A stretch of 64,000 nucleotides of DNA, from NCBI RefSeq assembly GCF_029852145.1, contig NC_079974.1, positions 18,268,082 to 18,332,081 of the forward strand, read 5' to 3'. The first letter of the stretch is position 1; each line of letters opens with the position of its first letter. Position numbers and translations under genes: made by a program. The stretch is from Microplitis mediator. Lineage: Eukaryota > Arthropoda > Insecta > Hymenoptera > Braconidae. Positions 1 through 14,400 of this stretch are shown piece by piece. The notes under the pieces were generated by a model that did no database searches, had not been told where the DNA came from, and saw only the letters and a program-made list of their open reading frames with translations.

Positions 1-181
1 TTTGTTGAATGTACACAAATTTTTTGTCAAAAGAACAGATTTTATGTGTTCATTTTCATTTAACATAAAATTTGTTTTAAAGATCATCACAAACGCAATG
101 TGTTGAATTAATACAAAAATTTGTGTAGACCGTTTGCAACAGACGATTTGTGTTGAATTTAACACAAAATTTCTAACTGTG
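1..181. mobile_element. CACAGTTAG foldback element, cut by the window edge
   Basis: Ends CACAAAATTTCTAACTGTG at 181 followed by TA, identical in type to the element at 36160-36828, in the opposite orientation. The rest lies off the left edge. Confidence 0.75.
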
Positions 182-3100
182 TACACTGAAAAATTTTAAG
201 TTGGATCAAAACTTATGCAAACCTTTTTTTGTATATTTTTAAGAGATTTTTTTCAAAATTCAATTTAACGTAAAAGTCATTGATTTGATGGACATCACAT
301 TATTATTTAGAAAGTTTTTTTTAGCGATCAATGGTCATGAACAGCGAAAGAACTGTGGTAAAAAAGTAGATTTGAAATGGTTGAAGACCGAGTGACTCGT
401 GATCCGATCAGACACAGAGAGTCACTGATACACTGGCATCCGTACGGTAGTATGAGTAAAGACATTCCTATGAAGATAATCCTACTATCCGTTGCGACTT
501 TTTTTTATTTTGCTATAAATGTCGTGTCTGCTGAGGGAAAGAGACTAAAAAAATAGTAATAATAAAAAAAGTGCAGAAGAAATGGAGAAGCAGCAATCCG
601 ATTAATTTCCTGCTCAAAGTCCGCCACAAAAGACCAGCGGATGCCCGATGACTATTGAGCTTTGTGATGCTTTCAGATTCATCAGATGAAATCCATCAGT
701 AAAATTGATAAAATTACGAGCAAAGAGATGGAATTTTACGTAAATTATCTAAAGGATATTTATTTTTGAAAAATAAATTAAATTATTTATGGTTTGTGTT
801 TTATTTTCTGGTGGGAAAATAGATGTGACAGTAAAAATAATTGAGAAATAAAGTGTTTGAGTTGATAAAAGAGGTTGATGTACGACAAATCGGGTTGCTA
901 TAATACCGAGTGATATCTCTTGGCAGCGGAACTTTGTTGAACAAATGAGTTGAGCTAAGGTAGAGGCTTGAGATTGCGCGTCTGAGATAGTGAAAGATAA
1001 GTCGGTCCTCGCGTTGTGTAAAAAGCAAGAGGAATAAGTATAGAAAGTGGTATGGAGAAGATGAATAATACGAAGATGAAGAGGAGAGCAGTGGAAGAGA
1101 AATGAAGAAGAAGGCGTGTTGGTGATACTGAAAATAGCGATAGAAACACGCTGATGTTAAGAGAGAGGAAGGAGAGCATCGGCAAAGTTGGTTAGTATGG
1201 CTGCTTTTTGGAGAAAACGACGTGTTAGAGAAACGGAACGTAAGCGAGAGATAACTCTGTGGTGTGGGTTGAGAACGACAAATTCAGTTGATGGAGGTTT
1301 GAAGAAGAAGTGTATATAAAACATATATATATAAAGGAAAGAGTAAAATGAAATAAAGTAGAGGTGGAGGAACAGAAGAAAATGTGCACACGATTCTTGC
1401 AAGCCTTGAGAAATAGTCGTGGAAGAATTTCTTATTAGTTGGGAAATTGAAATCTGGAGTATGTCTTGCGCGTGATCCGTAAGACCCCTTACGCTTTTCT
1501 ATTCGTTCTTTCTGATCTTGGCATATACGGGGAATGAACAAACGAGAAAACGAAAAAAAAACAAGTAAAAATAAAAAACTAAGACAAGACTCACACTTGA
1601 TGTTAGGTAATTCTTTTCCCGACATCCTCGACATTTCACGTGAATTTTTCGACGTTGGGAAACATTCGGAAAAGGTAAAGGGGGAATTAGATGAAAAAAC
1701 ACTTGAGTATTGACTCTATAAATTCTTTTGACTACAAAGCCAATAAAAATTATTCTTCATTTTATTTACTTGCTTGTTGAAAAGTTGTAACTTTACGTGC
1801 ACGAAATCAGACAAATTTCATTTTCCTCATTCTACACAAACTCGTTTTCTAATCAATCGTCATTCTGCTTGGATTATTAATTGATTCAATCCTAGAAAGT
1901 ATATTAAACTCAACGTCAATAATTTATATTCTTCGCAGAATATCATTTATTGTTTAAAGTTATAGGCTAATTTATCTGTATATGTTTTTGACAAATTACT
2001 ATTAAATCTCTTGTTGAATAGCAACCGAAATCCGTAGTTATGAGTGTTCTTAGTAATAGGTAAAGACGTATGACAAATGTATTCACACATTAATTTGTCA
2101 GTGATATATGTATATCGAACAAGAAGACTCGTAATGTGTCGACAGCAGCAGATGCTCCAAGAGCATAAGCACCTAACTGGTCGGGTGAAAGAGCACACTA
2201 CTGAGCGCACAACCACACACACAAATATATGTGTATGTTATGTATACCATGAGGGTTTGTTTGCACCCACTACTCCATACCATATACTCCAGTATATATT
2301 ATATCAAGCTCATATCTACACCCTTCTTCATATCATTTTAACCGTAACATTGTTAGTGAGTACTCTCTGCGTTCAGTTAATTTGCATCTTCACAAAACGT
2401 CAAAATATTACACGAGAAAATTTTACTCAACAAAAGTCCAATAATTTTAATAATTATTATTCCATCCAATTAGCTTTTGTTAAAATGTTTATGACGTTTA
2501 AATATCCGAAATAATGTTCATACTGTTGTGTATACAATGAACGCAATTTGAACAAAATTCGTTGTACATAATTAGACAAAAAGTTTAAACCAGAGAAGAT
2601 AATTGATATATAGTATACCTTCTGGCGTTATTACAAATTAGCTTCGTATCGTACGTTAGTAAGTTTACATCGTATATATGATACGTTTATCCCTTTAAAG
2701 TTACCCTTGGGTGATACTGGAGTGAGTCTTTTCTGCACTTTATATTATATACATATATATACTGTTATTTAGTATCCTTGTTTGACGATACATTCTATTA
2801 TGCATCGAACGGTTAAGTAAGCTGATATTGGCATTTATGTTCTAACTAGGGCTTTGCCTTTTTCAATTAATTATTATATTATCGACAGGTACATTGACAT
2901 AGTGTTTAATAGTATATTAAGCCTCTCTATTAAAATTTTAACTTAATTACTAGCTTCAGAATATATATAAAAAGAAAAAAAACTGAAAATTAATTAATTA
3001 AATTTTCATCAGTAACTTGTTGATAAAAAATTTAATTGATCATATATATTTAGTTGATATGAATTAATTTAGACCGCAATATTTAATGGAGTTGGATACA

Positions 3101-6100
3101 ATTAACCGATAAATTATGGGTGGCAAAATCGTAATTGATTATTACGAATACTAATTAGTAATTAGTACATTAATTTGATATTAAGAACAGATGTTATTGT
3201 ATACCTGCGAGACAGTGATCAACATATTCCTTGGGGTACAACTTAGTTTGATAAATTATTATTTGTTTGATCTACTAATTAACGTAATTAAAAAAACTTT
3301 CTATTATGTATGTTTTGAGATTAATTAATTTTCACGTGTGACACTGCCATTACTGTAAAATATAAAAATGAATAAAAAAAACTGCCGAGTTAATGAATTT
3401 TTTTAAGTAGCAAAAAATAAACACGTTCGTTGGATTTCTACATTCGTTGAAATTCTTCGTCAAATATAACATTTAATTATCACATTCGTGAATAGTTTTT
3501 TCGTAAACAAAAAATAAAAAAATAATTATAAAATACCAGAGAAAAAATAATGATGGTAATTATAAAAATTATTTTCATTTTTTTGACAACTAATGATTAC
3601 ATATGTACATATATTTTTTTTTTGTCTTGTTAAATAAATTTTAATATCGTCTAGTGTATTGAATTATTAATTTTTATTAACTTTTAAAAATTTAAATGTG
3701 ATTGTTAGTCGGGCAATTGTCAGTCACATCACGAGTTTAAACATACGAACAGGTTTAATCGTTGATGGTTATAGGGATGCTGATGAGCTCGGCTCCATCA
3801 CCCTTTACGACCGTTGGTTATACTAGCGTGGCGTGTTTCCAGCTTGTGTAATGTGGTCATTTTGTATTTTGTACTAGATAGTTTCTCTACATTCATCTAT
3901 TTATATACATACATATGTATGTACACAAATACATGGATATATAGATATATATATGTATGTATATATATATTATGTTACGGCGTAAATTAACCAGACATAT
4001 TCTACACTCGAGTAAACTAGGAAACTGCGTTAGCAGAAGTTGAAGAGAAATGTGACTAGAAGTTTACTCTTATAAAGGCTCAGGGGGTTGGAAAATTTGT
4101 ATTTGCGATCGAAACATGTCCTAGCTTTATAATACTTGGTAACAACGTGCACAATTTATTAATATATATGCACACATGTACAAGCAAGTTTAAGTTGGTG
4201 TATTAATACGGTAATCTACTTTACTCGTAGACTACTCGTGAGTTGAGTGTTGAATTGAGTTTACTTGAAACAATCCGATAAACGCAGACGGTGCAAGCGA
4301 CACATTCGTATACGCATCTAATCGCGGGACAGCAGTTTCCGTATGCAACTGAGATTAAACTCATCCGGCGCAGTGAAATTTCACGTCAAACGATCATCGT
4401 CTCTGTATTCGTCCTCCTTGTTTTGTTGTCGTGTAGTTGTACAGCTTTCCACTTGCATTAATTCTACTGCAGTTATGTGCTTCCGCGTGTGTGGATGTAT
4501 GTATGTGTCTGTCTACGTTGTTAGGAAATGGAATAGACGACATCCGCGAGGGGGTAAGACGGAGCCTTTTGCACCCGTTTGCACAGTTACTATATTATAA
4601 AGTGTACGTATGTAGAGATATATAACATCTATATGTATGACAATAAAAGGAATTAGAGGCATTTAAAAGCGGGGAATGTAATGACATTAAATTGTAAAGT
4701 GGAGATTGTAAAAATCGATGGTGGGTAAAATTCATTCTGCTTAAAGATGTACATTAACGCGAACTATTGATGGTGTAATGAGTAGATGAATACAAAGATA
4801 TATATACTGCTGTTGATATTATTGACGCATGGTTGAATTTAAACTACTACTACTCTATTTCGCTACATATTGTACTGTAAGGCAGATTAATCTTGATTGG
4901 TACCTATGTGCGTAGACTAACTGATTGTACGTGAGGATTTATGTCGTTATGGGTTATACATAGAGAAGTACGTGATGTAGAGTGTGTGACATACGGCGGT
5001 TAGTTTATATGTGGAAAAAGTCGCACACGGAATGAATTATATTTTTATCTTGAATTTTTTATTATTTATTTTATGATATTTTTTTATTTATTGTGAGAAC
5101 GTCGAGTTTACTTGTCGGTAGAGATGTGTCGTGTGACTTTACATAAACTGTAATTATTCCCAGGTGCATACGAGACTGAGGTCAGTCTTGGCTATGTGTG
5201 CATTACACTCGGTTGTCATCATTTCGTATTTACATTTCTACAATTCCAACGGCAAATATATATTCTCATGTCTAGTCCACAGGGTTCTGTGAATACTCCT
5301 CGTACACAATTGAATATAATGTATAGTCCATACCATGAATTTAAATTAAATATTTATGTTTAAAATTTAAGCGTTTATTGGATTATCACAAACGTTATTT
5401 ATATTTGTTTGGGTGTTGCTACTTTTATGGGAGATTTATAATGGAATGATTATAAATTTAGTTGTATAGTTTAACTGAGAATCAGTGAAATTGAGTGATA
5501 GTCATGAAATGAAAAGCTCTTGACTCAAGCTCGTTAGAACCTCATTAAGAAGCTTCTGGCGCCGTTAAGTTTTAATCGGTGCTTTTGCACGCCGCTCTCT
5601 ATACTCTTCTTTCTGCTGTATAGCTGTGGTGGGTGAGTGGCAATAAAATTTTACGACGTTTAAGAGACTCAGTGTCCCTCAATTGAACGTGTGTGTTTGT
5701 ATGTCGACTTGTGTTCGTTTCCTTACATGTTTGAGATAATAATTATAATTATTATTTTTAAAGCTCTGTAATAAGAGTTTGTTAAAAATAACAACTTTAA
5801 TGCTATTTTTATGTGACACTTTATTACTCCTGAAAGAAAATCACTTACTTAAAAATTTATAAAAATTACGGAGTTAAATAAATTTAACATAGCGATTTTT
5901 TTAAAGAAATTCGCTGAGGAGTTTTTTTGATGAAAATTTTATTGAATTTTTAATGATAAAAGATTCGAGAATAGAGGAAGTATTAATCGAATTTGATAAT
6001 GCATGTAATAAATAGTTAATCTCTTCCTTAATACTTTTAATATTTAATATAATTTTTCGAGAATTTTATATTGACAGGAAAGTTTGATATTTTATTAAAA

Positions 6101-8045
6101 TTTTTTTTTGATCCGAGTAAAAAGCATATGGAAACGCATTAGGCGCACTTTTCCGGTAAAAGATTTGCTATAGGATTCGCTGTTAAGGAAAAAGTGTATG
6201 TAAAGTATATAAAAAAAATGAAATAAAAAAAGAGATGACGTCGACTCAATATTTCATAATAAATAACCAAGTTTGCCGTATGCACGCGGCAGTTTCTTTG
6301 GGCTCAAGTAATCTCGGTAAAAGCAAAGTAGAACGAGAGAAAGATTAAGAGGCGGTGAGCAGACTGAGCGAGATAGAAGGGCCAATGGACTTGGTATATA
6401 TGTATACACATAAAGTAGTCGAAAGTTGGACGGGAATTTGCTGTTTAACGTACATTATTTCTTAGACGATAGTCGGGCAAGAGTATTATCGAATTAATCC
6501 GAGTGGATATAATGTTAGTCTCGAAATTGGTTCAAATTTTCATCCCTTTCCTTTACTTCTCATCTAAATGATTTTTTTTTTCATTATTTTTTTTTTTCTT
6601 AGTCTCATTTACTTTCGACTTATTTCGTCGACTTTACCAACTTGCGAATGAGTTTCACTTGCCCTAGGGACAGGAAAAAAAACGCCGTCGAGAGAAAGAG
6701 AGAGAGACAGAGAATGATATTAATCGCCAACGGGCTTTAATCCTCGAAATTGAATGCACTTGATATATTCATTTTATTTTACTTTATTTTTATTTGCACT
6801 TTTACCAGTAAGCCCGATGAAAAAATAAGAGTTTCAATACAGATATTTCGTAGGTACATTCTCCAGGGGTTTTATCGATAAATCCCGGGATATATTGTAT
6901 CACGTGGACGTTATCCAACGAACCCAACGGACAGTGGTCAAGCTCTCGTCTCTCGTCTATACCAGCTTCTGATATATAAATATAAATACACTTTATGTTG
7001 TATACAAACATTTATGAATTACAACGATTTATTGTCGCATCGGATTTCGTACACAACTTTTGCACCCATACGATAGGTTTCATTCAGTTATTTCAATTCC
7101 AGGGTATATATGAGCTATAAAAAAAAAATAAATAAGTAAAACATTTAATTGTTAAACATAAAATATTATTTCGTATATTACGTTTTTAATAAAAACGAGT
7201 TTTCTATTTTTAACTATTTATATTTGCTCTGTCGATAATAATATTAATTTAAACTTTAATTCAAAATCACGAGACTCAACTCTTTTTTATTATTTGAGTT
7301 TGTGAACATCATAAAATTTGTTAACGTTGCAGAAAAGTTACGATCTCCATGCGACAATAAGTTCTGTTTAACGAACTTGAATTCATTGCTTTACTGTCAC
7401 CACTTCTTGTCGTCTTCATTTCCTCGTAATGTTCCCTCTTTTTTTTTAACCCTTTTTATCAGTAATATTTTATCCATATATATCCATCTTTTTCTTCATT
7501 TTCTCATTGAAATGGATCTAGATATAATGACAATAATAGTAAATGTTAAACGTTATACGTTGTCATGCTCGACACCAATTTTTTTCATCATTTCTTTTTC
7601 CCTATTTCTCTTTCTCCCGGTTTCAATTCTCCTCTTTTATTACCAAGTCGTGAATAATTTTGACGAGATCATTTCCGTAGTTATAAGCGGTGATCTAGTA
7701 TCATAAAAATAGTCATGTCACTAGTCTATGGGAAAATAAAAATAAAAAATAAAACTTTGAAATATCATAAAATAGTAAATTTTATGTTATCATTCATGAC
7801 AAATAGTATTAATATTTTACCGTCAATAAAATCGATAAAACAATTGATACCGATTTTTTATTTATTTTTATTTTTTTATAAATAAATTCATTTATGATAT
7901 AGTGGGTGATATGTACGAGTGGGTGATACGTGTCAATGGATCACTGAATTTTACCGCAAATATTTTGGTACGTTAGTTTAGCTTTTTCAAAATGTCATCG
8001 ACGAGCCAGCAGTTTCCGATAGATTGACTCATGCACATCTATTCG

Positions 8046-8082
<37 letters not shown>

Positions 8083-10086
8083 TATACATATATACATAAA
8101 GTGATGCAGTTGAAAATACAAGTCATGCAACTGGTTGAATTCTAACCAGTCAGTTGCATGAGCAAAATAAAAATACATTGACACGTATATGTATACAGAA
8201 ACACGTACTGCTGTACATACAATCAAAAACGGATAGTGTTGAGAAACGTTACGTACACTAGATTGCTGCAGCAGTACATAGGTGAGCTATTATATATGTG
8301 GAATATAACGAAGTATATATAGGTGGATACAGGTAACTTGGAGGTATAGAGATCGCTTTGGAATATAGTCGAGTGCTTCGGGGGTTTACTGGGATATAAA
8401 GGGTGGAGGGTTAGTTATGATAGCAATTTGTTGTTTTGGTCTCTGGCCCTCCGGTGACGTTCTAGTGCCATTAACTTGGCAATACTGAAACTTAATCGAT
8501 GCATCCCTCGTTTTTATCTCTTGATAGTAGTTTCGCTGTTAAACTCGATGCTGGTGGGAGTAGTGTTGGTAGTGGCTGTTCGAGTGGTTTTACAGGTGAA
8601 AAAGTAAACGAAAAATCAACGTATTGTCGAGGTTAAATCTTCTCGACAATACCCAGCAGATCCCTCCGAGCTACACAAGCTTGATCTGCATTTTTTATAT
8701 CGTTTAATTGTATTTCATGTTTTTCAACGACCTATGCATTTTTAATTCTCCGTATAAATTTTTAGCATCCGTTATTATGAATTTTCTATTTATTAATCAC
8801 GATAAATTGCAACTGATAAAGTAGATAAATTACTTTAATAAAATAAAAAGTAAATTGAAGTAAAGTATAGTAATAAAAAAAAAAAAAGCAAGTGTGTAAC
8901 TGTAGTCTTGGATAATTAATTTAGTTGGCTTGTGTATGAAATAGATTAAGAAGAGATAATTAATCCTGACCCCTATCACTTTCAGACGATATTTTTTGTC
9001 TTGGTGTACGCGTGTGAAATAAAAGAGTCAACGATAAAAAACAAATCTTTATTTTTTTTTTTAACTTATTATTTATTTTTATTTATCTATTTATGGTTGT
9101 TAAAAATATAATAATAATTCTTCACTCGAGATGTAAAATATTTAATAATAATTTTTGCCGATACACGGATACATTTCTTATTTGTAGACGATAGTGGAGC
9201 CTTTGAAATATTACTTGAAGCGTAAATATATAGTGAATTCACAGACATATAAGCTAGAGTAATATACAGAGGATTGAATATATAAGATATCGGTAGTATA
9301 AAATAACGAGAAATGTCATTTCTTTGAAGAAAGAAAAAATAAATTCAAGTTTAAGATGCTCGTTTGTGTGCCCTTTTACTTTCGCGCCTCGTCGGTTCTA
9401 ATTCCTTGATATAAATACATCATTGAAAGATAGATTTATAGACACTTATATGTCGTTCATTTATTATTTATATATATATGTTTTTTTTTTTTTATTTAGA
9501 AGGCTCAAGAGCTCAGACATATTTTATCTTAGTTGGGCCGAAAATGTCTGTGACGTGGATTCGGTTTTGCACGCTCGAGTGCTCGGGGTTTCATATTGAC
9601 TTTGCCCACTGATGTCCTCTTGAATTTTTTTTTTTCCTTTACTATCTATCTTTCTTTTAGTCTTTATTTTTATCCTCCTCCTCGTCTAAAAAAGCACAAG
9701 TATAAAAGCATCTCGTTCAGTGAAACGCAAAATCGTGATACGCGTGATGGCCCTTGGAAGCTTTCAACCGAGAAATCAGCTTTTGAAAATTCACAGACTT
9801 AACATTTTATTTGAAAAGTTAATCAATTGTAAATCCATATACTTATATATACATAAATATACATCCATATGTCTACGATGAAACTTTTTATTTATTTATC
9901 TTTTTTATTTATTGAAATGGCTAATGGGTTATACAAAAGTATACCTAACGGTCTATAGAAAAATATGAGTGGTTTATTTTGGGAAAATGTAGCTTGTTAA
10001 CTTCAACAATATATATGACTCGTGGGTTTAAAGAAAATAAAAATATGGTTATTAGGTGATAAAAAAAATTTTTTTTTCATACTCAC
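1..10086 (-). other. Neuroligin intron downstream of exon F (partial)
   Basis: Presumed intron continuing past the left edge. Positions 1-181 are the end of a CACAGTTAG-type foldback element. From about 820 to 1560 the plus strand is markedly purine-rich, producing pyrimidine-coded ORFs on the minus strand that look spurious. The remainder is AT-rich with poly-A/T runs, a (TA)n run at 8050-8078 and slightly GC-richer islands at 3720-3860 and 4230-4560. No neuroligin-like exon, RNA gene or other gene was recognised. Confidence 0.6.
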
Positions 10087-10211
10087 TGATTTCTAAATAT
10101 TTTTGATGGACCGGATCATACTGTTCCCAGTTTATTGAACGAAATTTATTTTTGTCTTTCGTGATAATCATTTGCGCATCATTTCTATGATGGTCATAGG
10201 CGTTCGGATTT
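10087..10211 (-). CDS. Nlg: Neuroligin coding exon F (end of esterase-like domain)
   Basis: This short exon has no ORF long enough to stand out; it was found by reading the minus strand. After one base completing Gly it encodes 41 residues beginning NPNAYDHHRN and ending WEQYDPVHQKYLEI. This matches the neuroligin segment 'GDPNQP...W..Y.P.DQ.YL.I' that closes the esterase-like domain before the membrane-proximal stalk. Acceptor TTGTTACAG; donor ATCA|GTGAGT, phase 1. The phase and the NPN/KYLEI motifs make it a secure continuation of exon E. The following exon, expected to begin near a 'xKPR...HYRA' motif and to lead to the single transmembrane helix and cytoplasmic tail, was not found between 1 and 10086. 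Confidence 0.93.
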
Positions 10212-10655
10212 CTGTAACAAATAATAAAAATTTTTTTATCAGTTGTAATTTTTAATTGTAATTGTTCAATTAGGAAAGCTCTTTAGTAGTGAAGGAAACT
10301 ATTTGTTAGTAGTCTATGTATATACTTTGGGAGTGAACCTGATGTTAATGGCTAGTTTGTGAGCTGATGTCTCAGTCCATTCACTAGTGTACCGAGCACT
10401 TCCGGTTACTTTAGAGAACCACGTTAGCTCTCATGTCGGATGCAGGAAGTAAGGTACGATTCGTGGTTGTGTTTACCTTGGCCACAGGACATTCTTGACA
10501 TCCTTTGAGTATATGTCCAACAAACCCCTTACTTGTGCAAGTTAATTTGTGAGATGAATATTTGATAAGAAACTTGATAATCAACTACTTTAGACAATTT
10601 GCTAATTTGTACTGATATAATGCCATTTAGAATTTTATTTAAATGACGTAACTTA

Positions 10656-10817
10656 CTCTCTAAAAATTAATTAGTGAAATTCACTGCGAATCAGTGGATA
10701 GTCACTATTTCCACAGCTACAAGTATACCACTAATTCAACCAGTGGTATACTTATAGCTGGTTCCCAGTGAATATTCACTAATTCGAAGTGAATTTCACT
10801 GATTCATTTTTAGAGAG
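10656..10817. mobile_element. Palindromic MITE with CTCTCTAAAAAT ends
   Basis: 162 bp between TA and TA. Both arms read CTCTCTAAAAATxAATxAGTGAAATTCACT inward and the whole element folds on itself (GTATACCACT pairs with AGTGGTATAC). Related to the element at 11315-11454. Confidence 0.75.
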
Positions 10818-11158
10818 TAATACAATTACTATATATTTGAATTATTTTCAATTTCTTGATCAACTTTTATTGGTTGCAAGAACTAGAGTAATGGTAGCGT
10901 CTAAAGGAATAAGACTAATAGTTAATTGCTATAATTTTTATTTTTTTATTTTCGGGTAAAATAAAGTCCTTAAAAAAAATTATTATTTTTTTTATATTTT
11001 TGACAAAATTATCATAATTTACGTCTAAATAATTGTAGTAAGAAATATGATTTGCAATAGATTTAAAAGTATAAGTACTGAAAACAAATTTTTACTCAAA
11101 TAAATGTCGAGAATTTCGAATTGCTTAAGAATAAATTTGTAAAAATAATAAACTACTA

Positions 11159-11310
11159 AGGTAAGAGACTTTGTACCTGATCAGGGAACTAGTACCCGAT
11201 CACTCCATGTATTTGTATATCTATATTTACTAAATTCTACTAAATATCGGTATACAAATACATGAGTGATCGAGTACTAGTTTCCTGATCAAGTACTAGG
11301 TCTCATACCT
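11159..11310. mobile_element. Palindromic MITE with AGGTAWGAGAC ends
   Basis: 152 bp between TA pairs. Arms share ACCTGATCAGGGAACTAGTA-type sequence and TGTATTTGTATA at the centre, forming a near-complete hairpin. It abuts the next MITE with only TA bases between. Confidence 0.7.
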
Positions 11311-11314
11311 TATA

Positions 11315-11454
11315 CTCTCTAAACATGAATAAGTGAAATAAGTGAATATTCACTAATTCCAAGTGCCAACCGAACCACTTTTTGAAATCAGTGGTTAGGT
11401 TTGCACTTCGAATTAGTGAATATTTACTTATTTTCACTGATTCATGTTTAGAAG
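11315..11454. mobile_element. Palindromic MITE with CTCTCTAAACATGAAT end
   Basis: 140 bp foldback. Left arm CTCTCTAAACATGAATAAG, right arm on the other strand CTTCTAAACATGAATCAG. Arms meet at GTGCCAACC / GGTTTGCAC. Same family as 10656-10817; the right terminus is slightly decayed. Confidence 0.65.
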
Positions 11455-14400
11455 GATAAAAAAAAATTTTCAGAAATTTTTTTTTTTATTCATAATTTTA
11501 AATTGCGCATTTTACCAAGCGATCAGTTATAAAAATTGAAAAATGAAATATCAATTTATCAGTTTATTACTGCCTGATCAAATACGTTACTCTACTTTCG
11601 TTGGTTTTGTTAACAAGTCTATTAGCATTTAATTTTATTCGATGCTAAAAGATAAATAAAACGAATGTAAATAGAAAAACATTAAATGCATTCGATTTAA
11701 ACAAAAAGTAGAGTTGTTAACATTCCGTCATTTTTTCATCATATTTTTTTAAACCTATTAAACTAACAAACGTTTTTTTTTAACTCGTTAAAAAGTGAGT
11801 TTATGAAAAAATTTGTTTGCGATGAATTTTATAAACTGTTTTGTATTTTATTGATCAATACAAACAATGATATAAACATAAATAAAAGTGTATTATCAAT
11901 TTTTGAATTTATTATTTTTACTTGCAATTAATGAGCACCGAGTAAAATATCAAGTTTTAATAAAAAACATTAAATTGAAAATTATTATAAAAATTGACTA
12001 TTTACTTATCCGTAAATGGAATTCAAAAATCCATAAAATAACGAAAATTTATCGTTTTAATTTTGACCATAATAAAGTTATATAAAAACATATATATCGT
12101 CTTTAACGTGTATGTGGTAATCCAACTGGTAGCACGCTGGTATCTCGACGTGTCTGACGTCAGATTTGCCTGATTCGATTGCCGTTATCTCGTACTGAGG
12201 GTTGGAGAGTAATTATGCGGTTGTGCACACATGATGCGCATGACCGTCAATAATCCTTTGGACAGCTCGTCTAGTTGACGAGATGACCAGAACGTTAATT
12301 TAAACTCACGAACAGGATCAAAGTGAAATGGTAATTACTGTTTTATAAAATAGTTTAATAAATATGGATTTAATTAGTCAGTTGGTTTTTAAATATTTCA
12401 ATCAATATCAGGCAGATTTAATTGGACACACCAGATTATTTCATTAAAATTTTAGCGTATGTTATAAGAGGATTTATGTAAATATCGTATGTTTATCTGG
12501 ATAATTAAATACTTTACATAGACGACGGTTATTTGAGTTTAGTTGAATATGTGTACTTAGTAACTTGATCACCGAAAAGAAACCGGCGTTTGACAGCAAA
12601 GCTATCAAACCCTTATTTTTCTCAAGCCACGTATCTACGTTATATTAGATAGTATGTAGATCTATAGGGATACAGCTTTTACGATGAAACTTTTAGTAGA
12701 CGCGTCCAGAGGATTAGCTGCAAAATGGAGCTTCAAGCCGCTCACAGTGGCATTATCGAGTTGCTTTTCAAATTGGTAACGACCAGATGCTCTGGGCTTT
12801 GCTCAACACTCTTGAACACGTACGGAATAATAGAGTTTTTACTTATTAATTTTTTTTTTTTCTTTTAACGTCGCCACTTTACTTCTAGGTTTTGTTTGAG
12901 GCATAATCCATGACTAGCTCACGGCTTATATAGCAGTGAGTTAAAAGCTGTTAAGAAGTTTTTTTTTTGTAACCGTTTATTTTGAATTTTTTAGTTTTGT
13001 TAAAAGCTGGTTAATGTTTATGCGTTTTTCTTTTATTTTTAATTCGCGTTTTAAATAAGTTAGAGTTTTTTTTATGCCTTCAAAAAAGTGTATTGAATAT
13101 TAATGTGAAAATGAATAATAATTAGAATAATAGTGGACGTTTAATAATGAGTTCTACTCGTTACTGATATTTGAAAAATTATCATAGTTCACAAAATTTA
13201 ATTAATCATACGGTCTTATGGAAAATTGCGATATTGTTAAAATTTTTTTTAATGATGATTCCAAAAGTCCATTGATTGATAGAAGTATATATTTATATAT
13301 TTTCAATTTCCTATTGTTTATATATAATAGGTCGATTTTTAGATGAATAATATCCATTCAAAGCGAAAAAAAGTATCGGAAAATTATATAAATTTTTTCA
13401 CAATAAATGAATATTATAAAAACAAATACAATATTATCAGCTTAAACCAACTGTAGTATTAAAATATAATGAAGGTACCGATTCAATTGTTTTAATAAAA
13501 TACAATGAAAATTTTTTCTTTTAAATAAAATAATTATTTGATAGCAAAAATAATTCGCGTTTAATTTCCACAACAGTGAATATTTAAATTGAATCGGTTA
13601 ATGTGCAGTGAGTGGGCTGCTTAATTAGAAGAAGATGTTGGTATAAAAAGACTGTTGGAGTGAACTAGGATGTAAAAAAAATAATAATTTAAAATAGTTG
13701 TCAAAGATAATTGATAATTGGAAAATGGGTCTTGAGTAAATCGCATTTTAACTGACACTCGAGTACTAAACAATCTTTCGAACGATGAGAATGTCACAGG
13801 CAGACGCCACTGGCGTCTCTGCTCGTTAGTAAGAACAGCAGATTTGGCCTCGAAACGAATCTCTACGTCTCCGATTCACTATATACCATCCACCGTTGTT
13901 ATTCTCTCTACGAAATGGAATGGAATTGGAAGCAAATTGGCAGACCGCCTCGAATTTTCTGTGTCTGTCTGTCTAGCTATTAGTTGAAATTCTACTCGAG
14001 TGGGACATAAATAAATGACCTGTCATTAGAAATGATAGCGTTAATATTTAATTGTGCGTTTCTAAAATATATTTATTACAATACCTCACCAATATTTCAC
14101 CGTTTTTTTATTTAATACTAAAATTTTTTTCTGTACGGTGTTTCCATTACATAACTGATACATTTATTCAGCACCTACTTCAACTTTTTTTATTTTACAT
14201 TTTTTTCTACACTGATTCTTATGGTATGAACTAACATCCGCGATTTTAATAGCGATGGACAGTCCACTTAATTTTTTTAACTGAATAAAAAAAATATCGA
14301 CGTGAACTATCAATTAATTAGCGAAATTGTTTGCGGAGTCTAAAAATAAATCAAAATTAACAGAAAAAAAACAAAGGAATAAAATTTCTTCAATATATAT

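Noticed and set aside
801..1702. Several 67-116 codon minus-strand ORFs rich in Leu, Phe and Ser
   Set aside because: They are read from the pyrimidine-rich strand; composition explains the lack of stops, and no domain or splice context is present.
1..10086. Next neuroligin exon (stalk, transmembrane helix, cytoplasmic tail)
   Set aside because: I looked on the minus strand for the 'KPR...HYRA' block and a hydrophobic segment after an acceptor in the correct phase and found none; it probably lies outside the window.
12115..12200. tRNA-like stretch with GGTAGCACGC and GATTCGATTGC
   Set aside because: Neither the acceptor nor the T stem pairs properly; at most a decayed tRNA-derived repeat, too weak to annotate.
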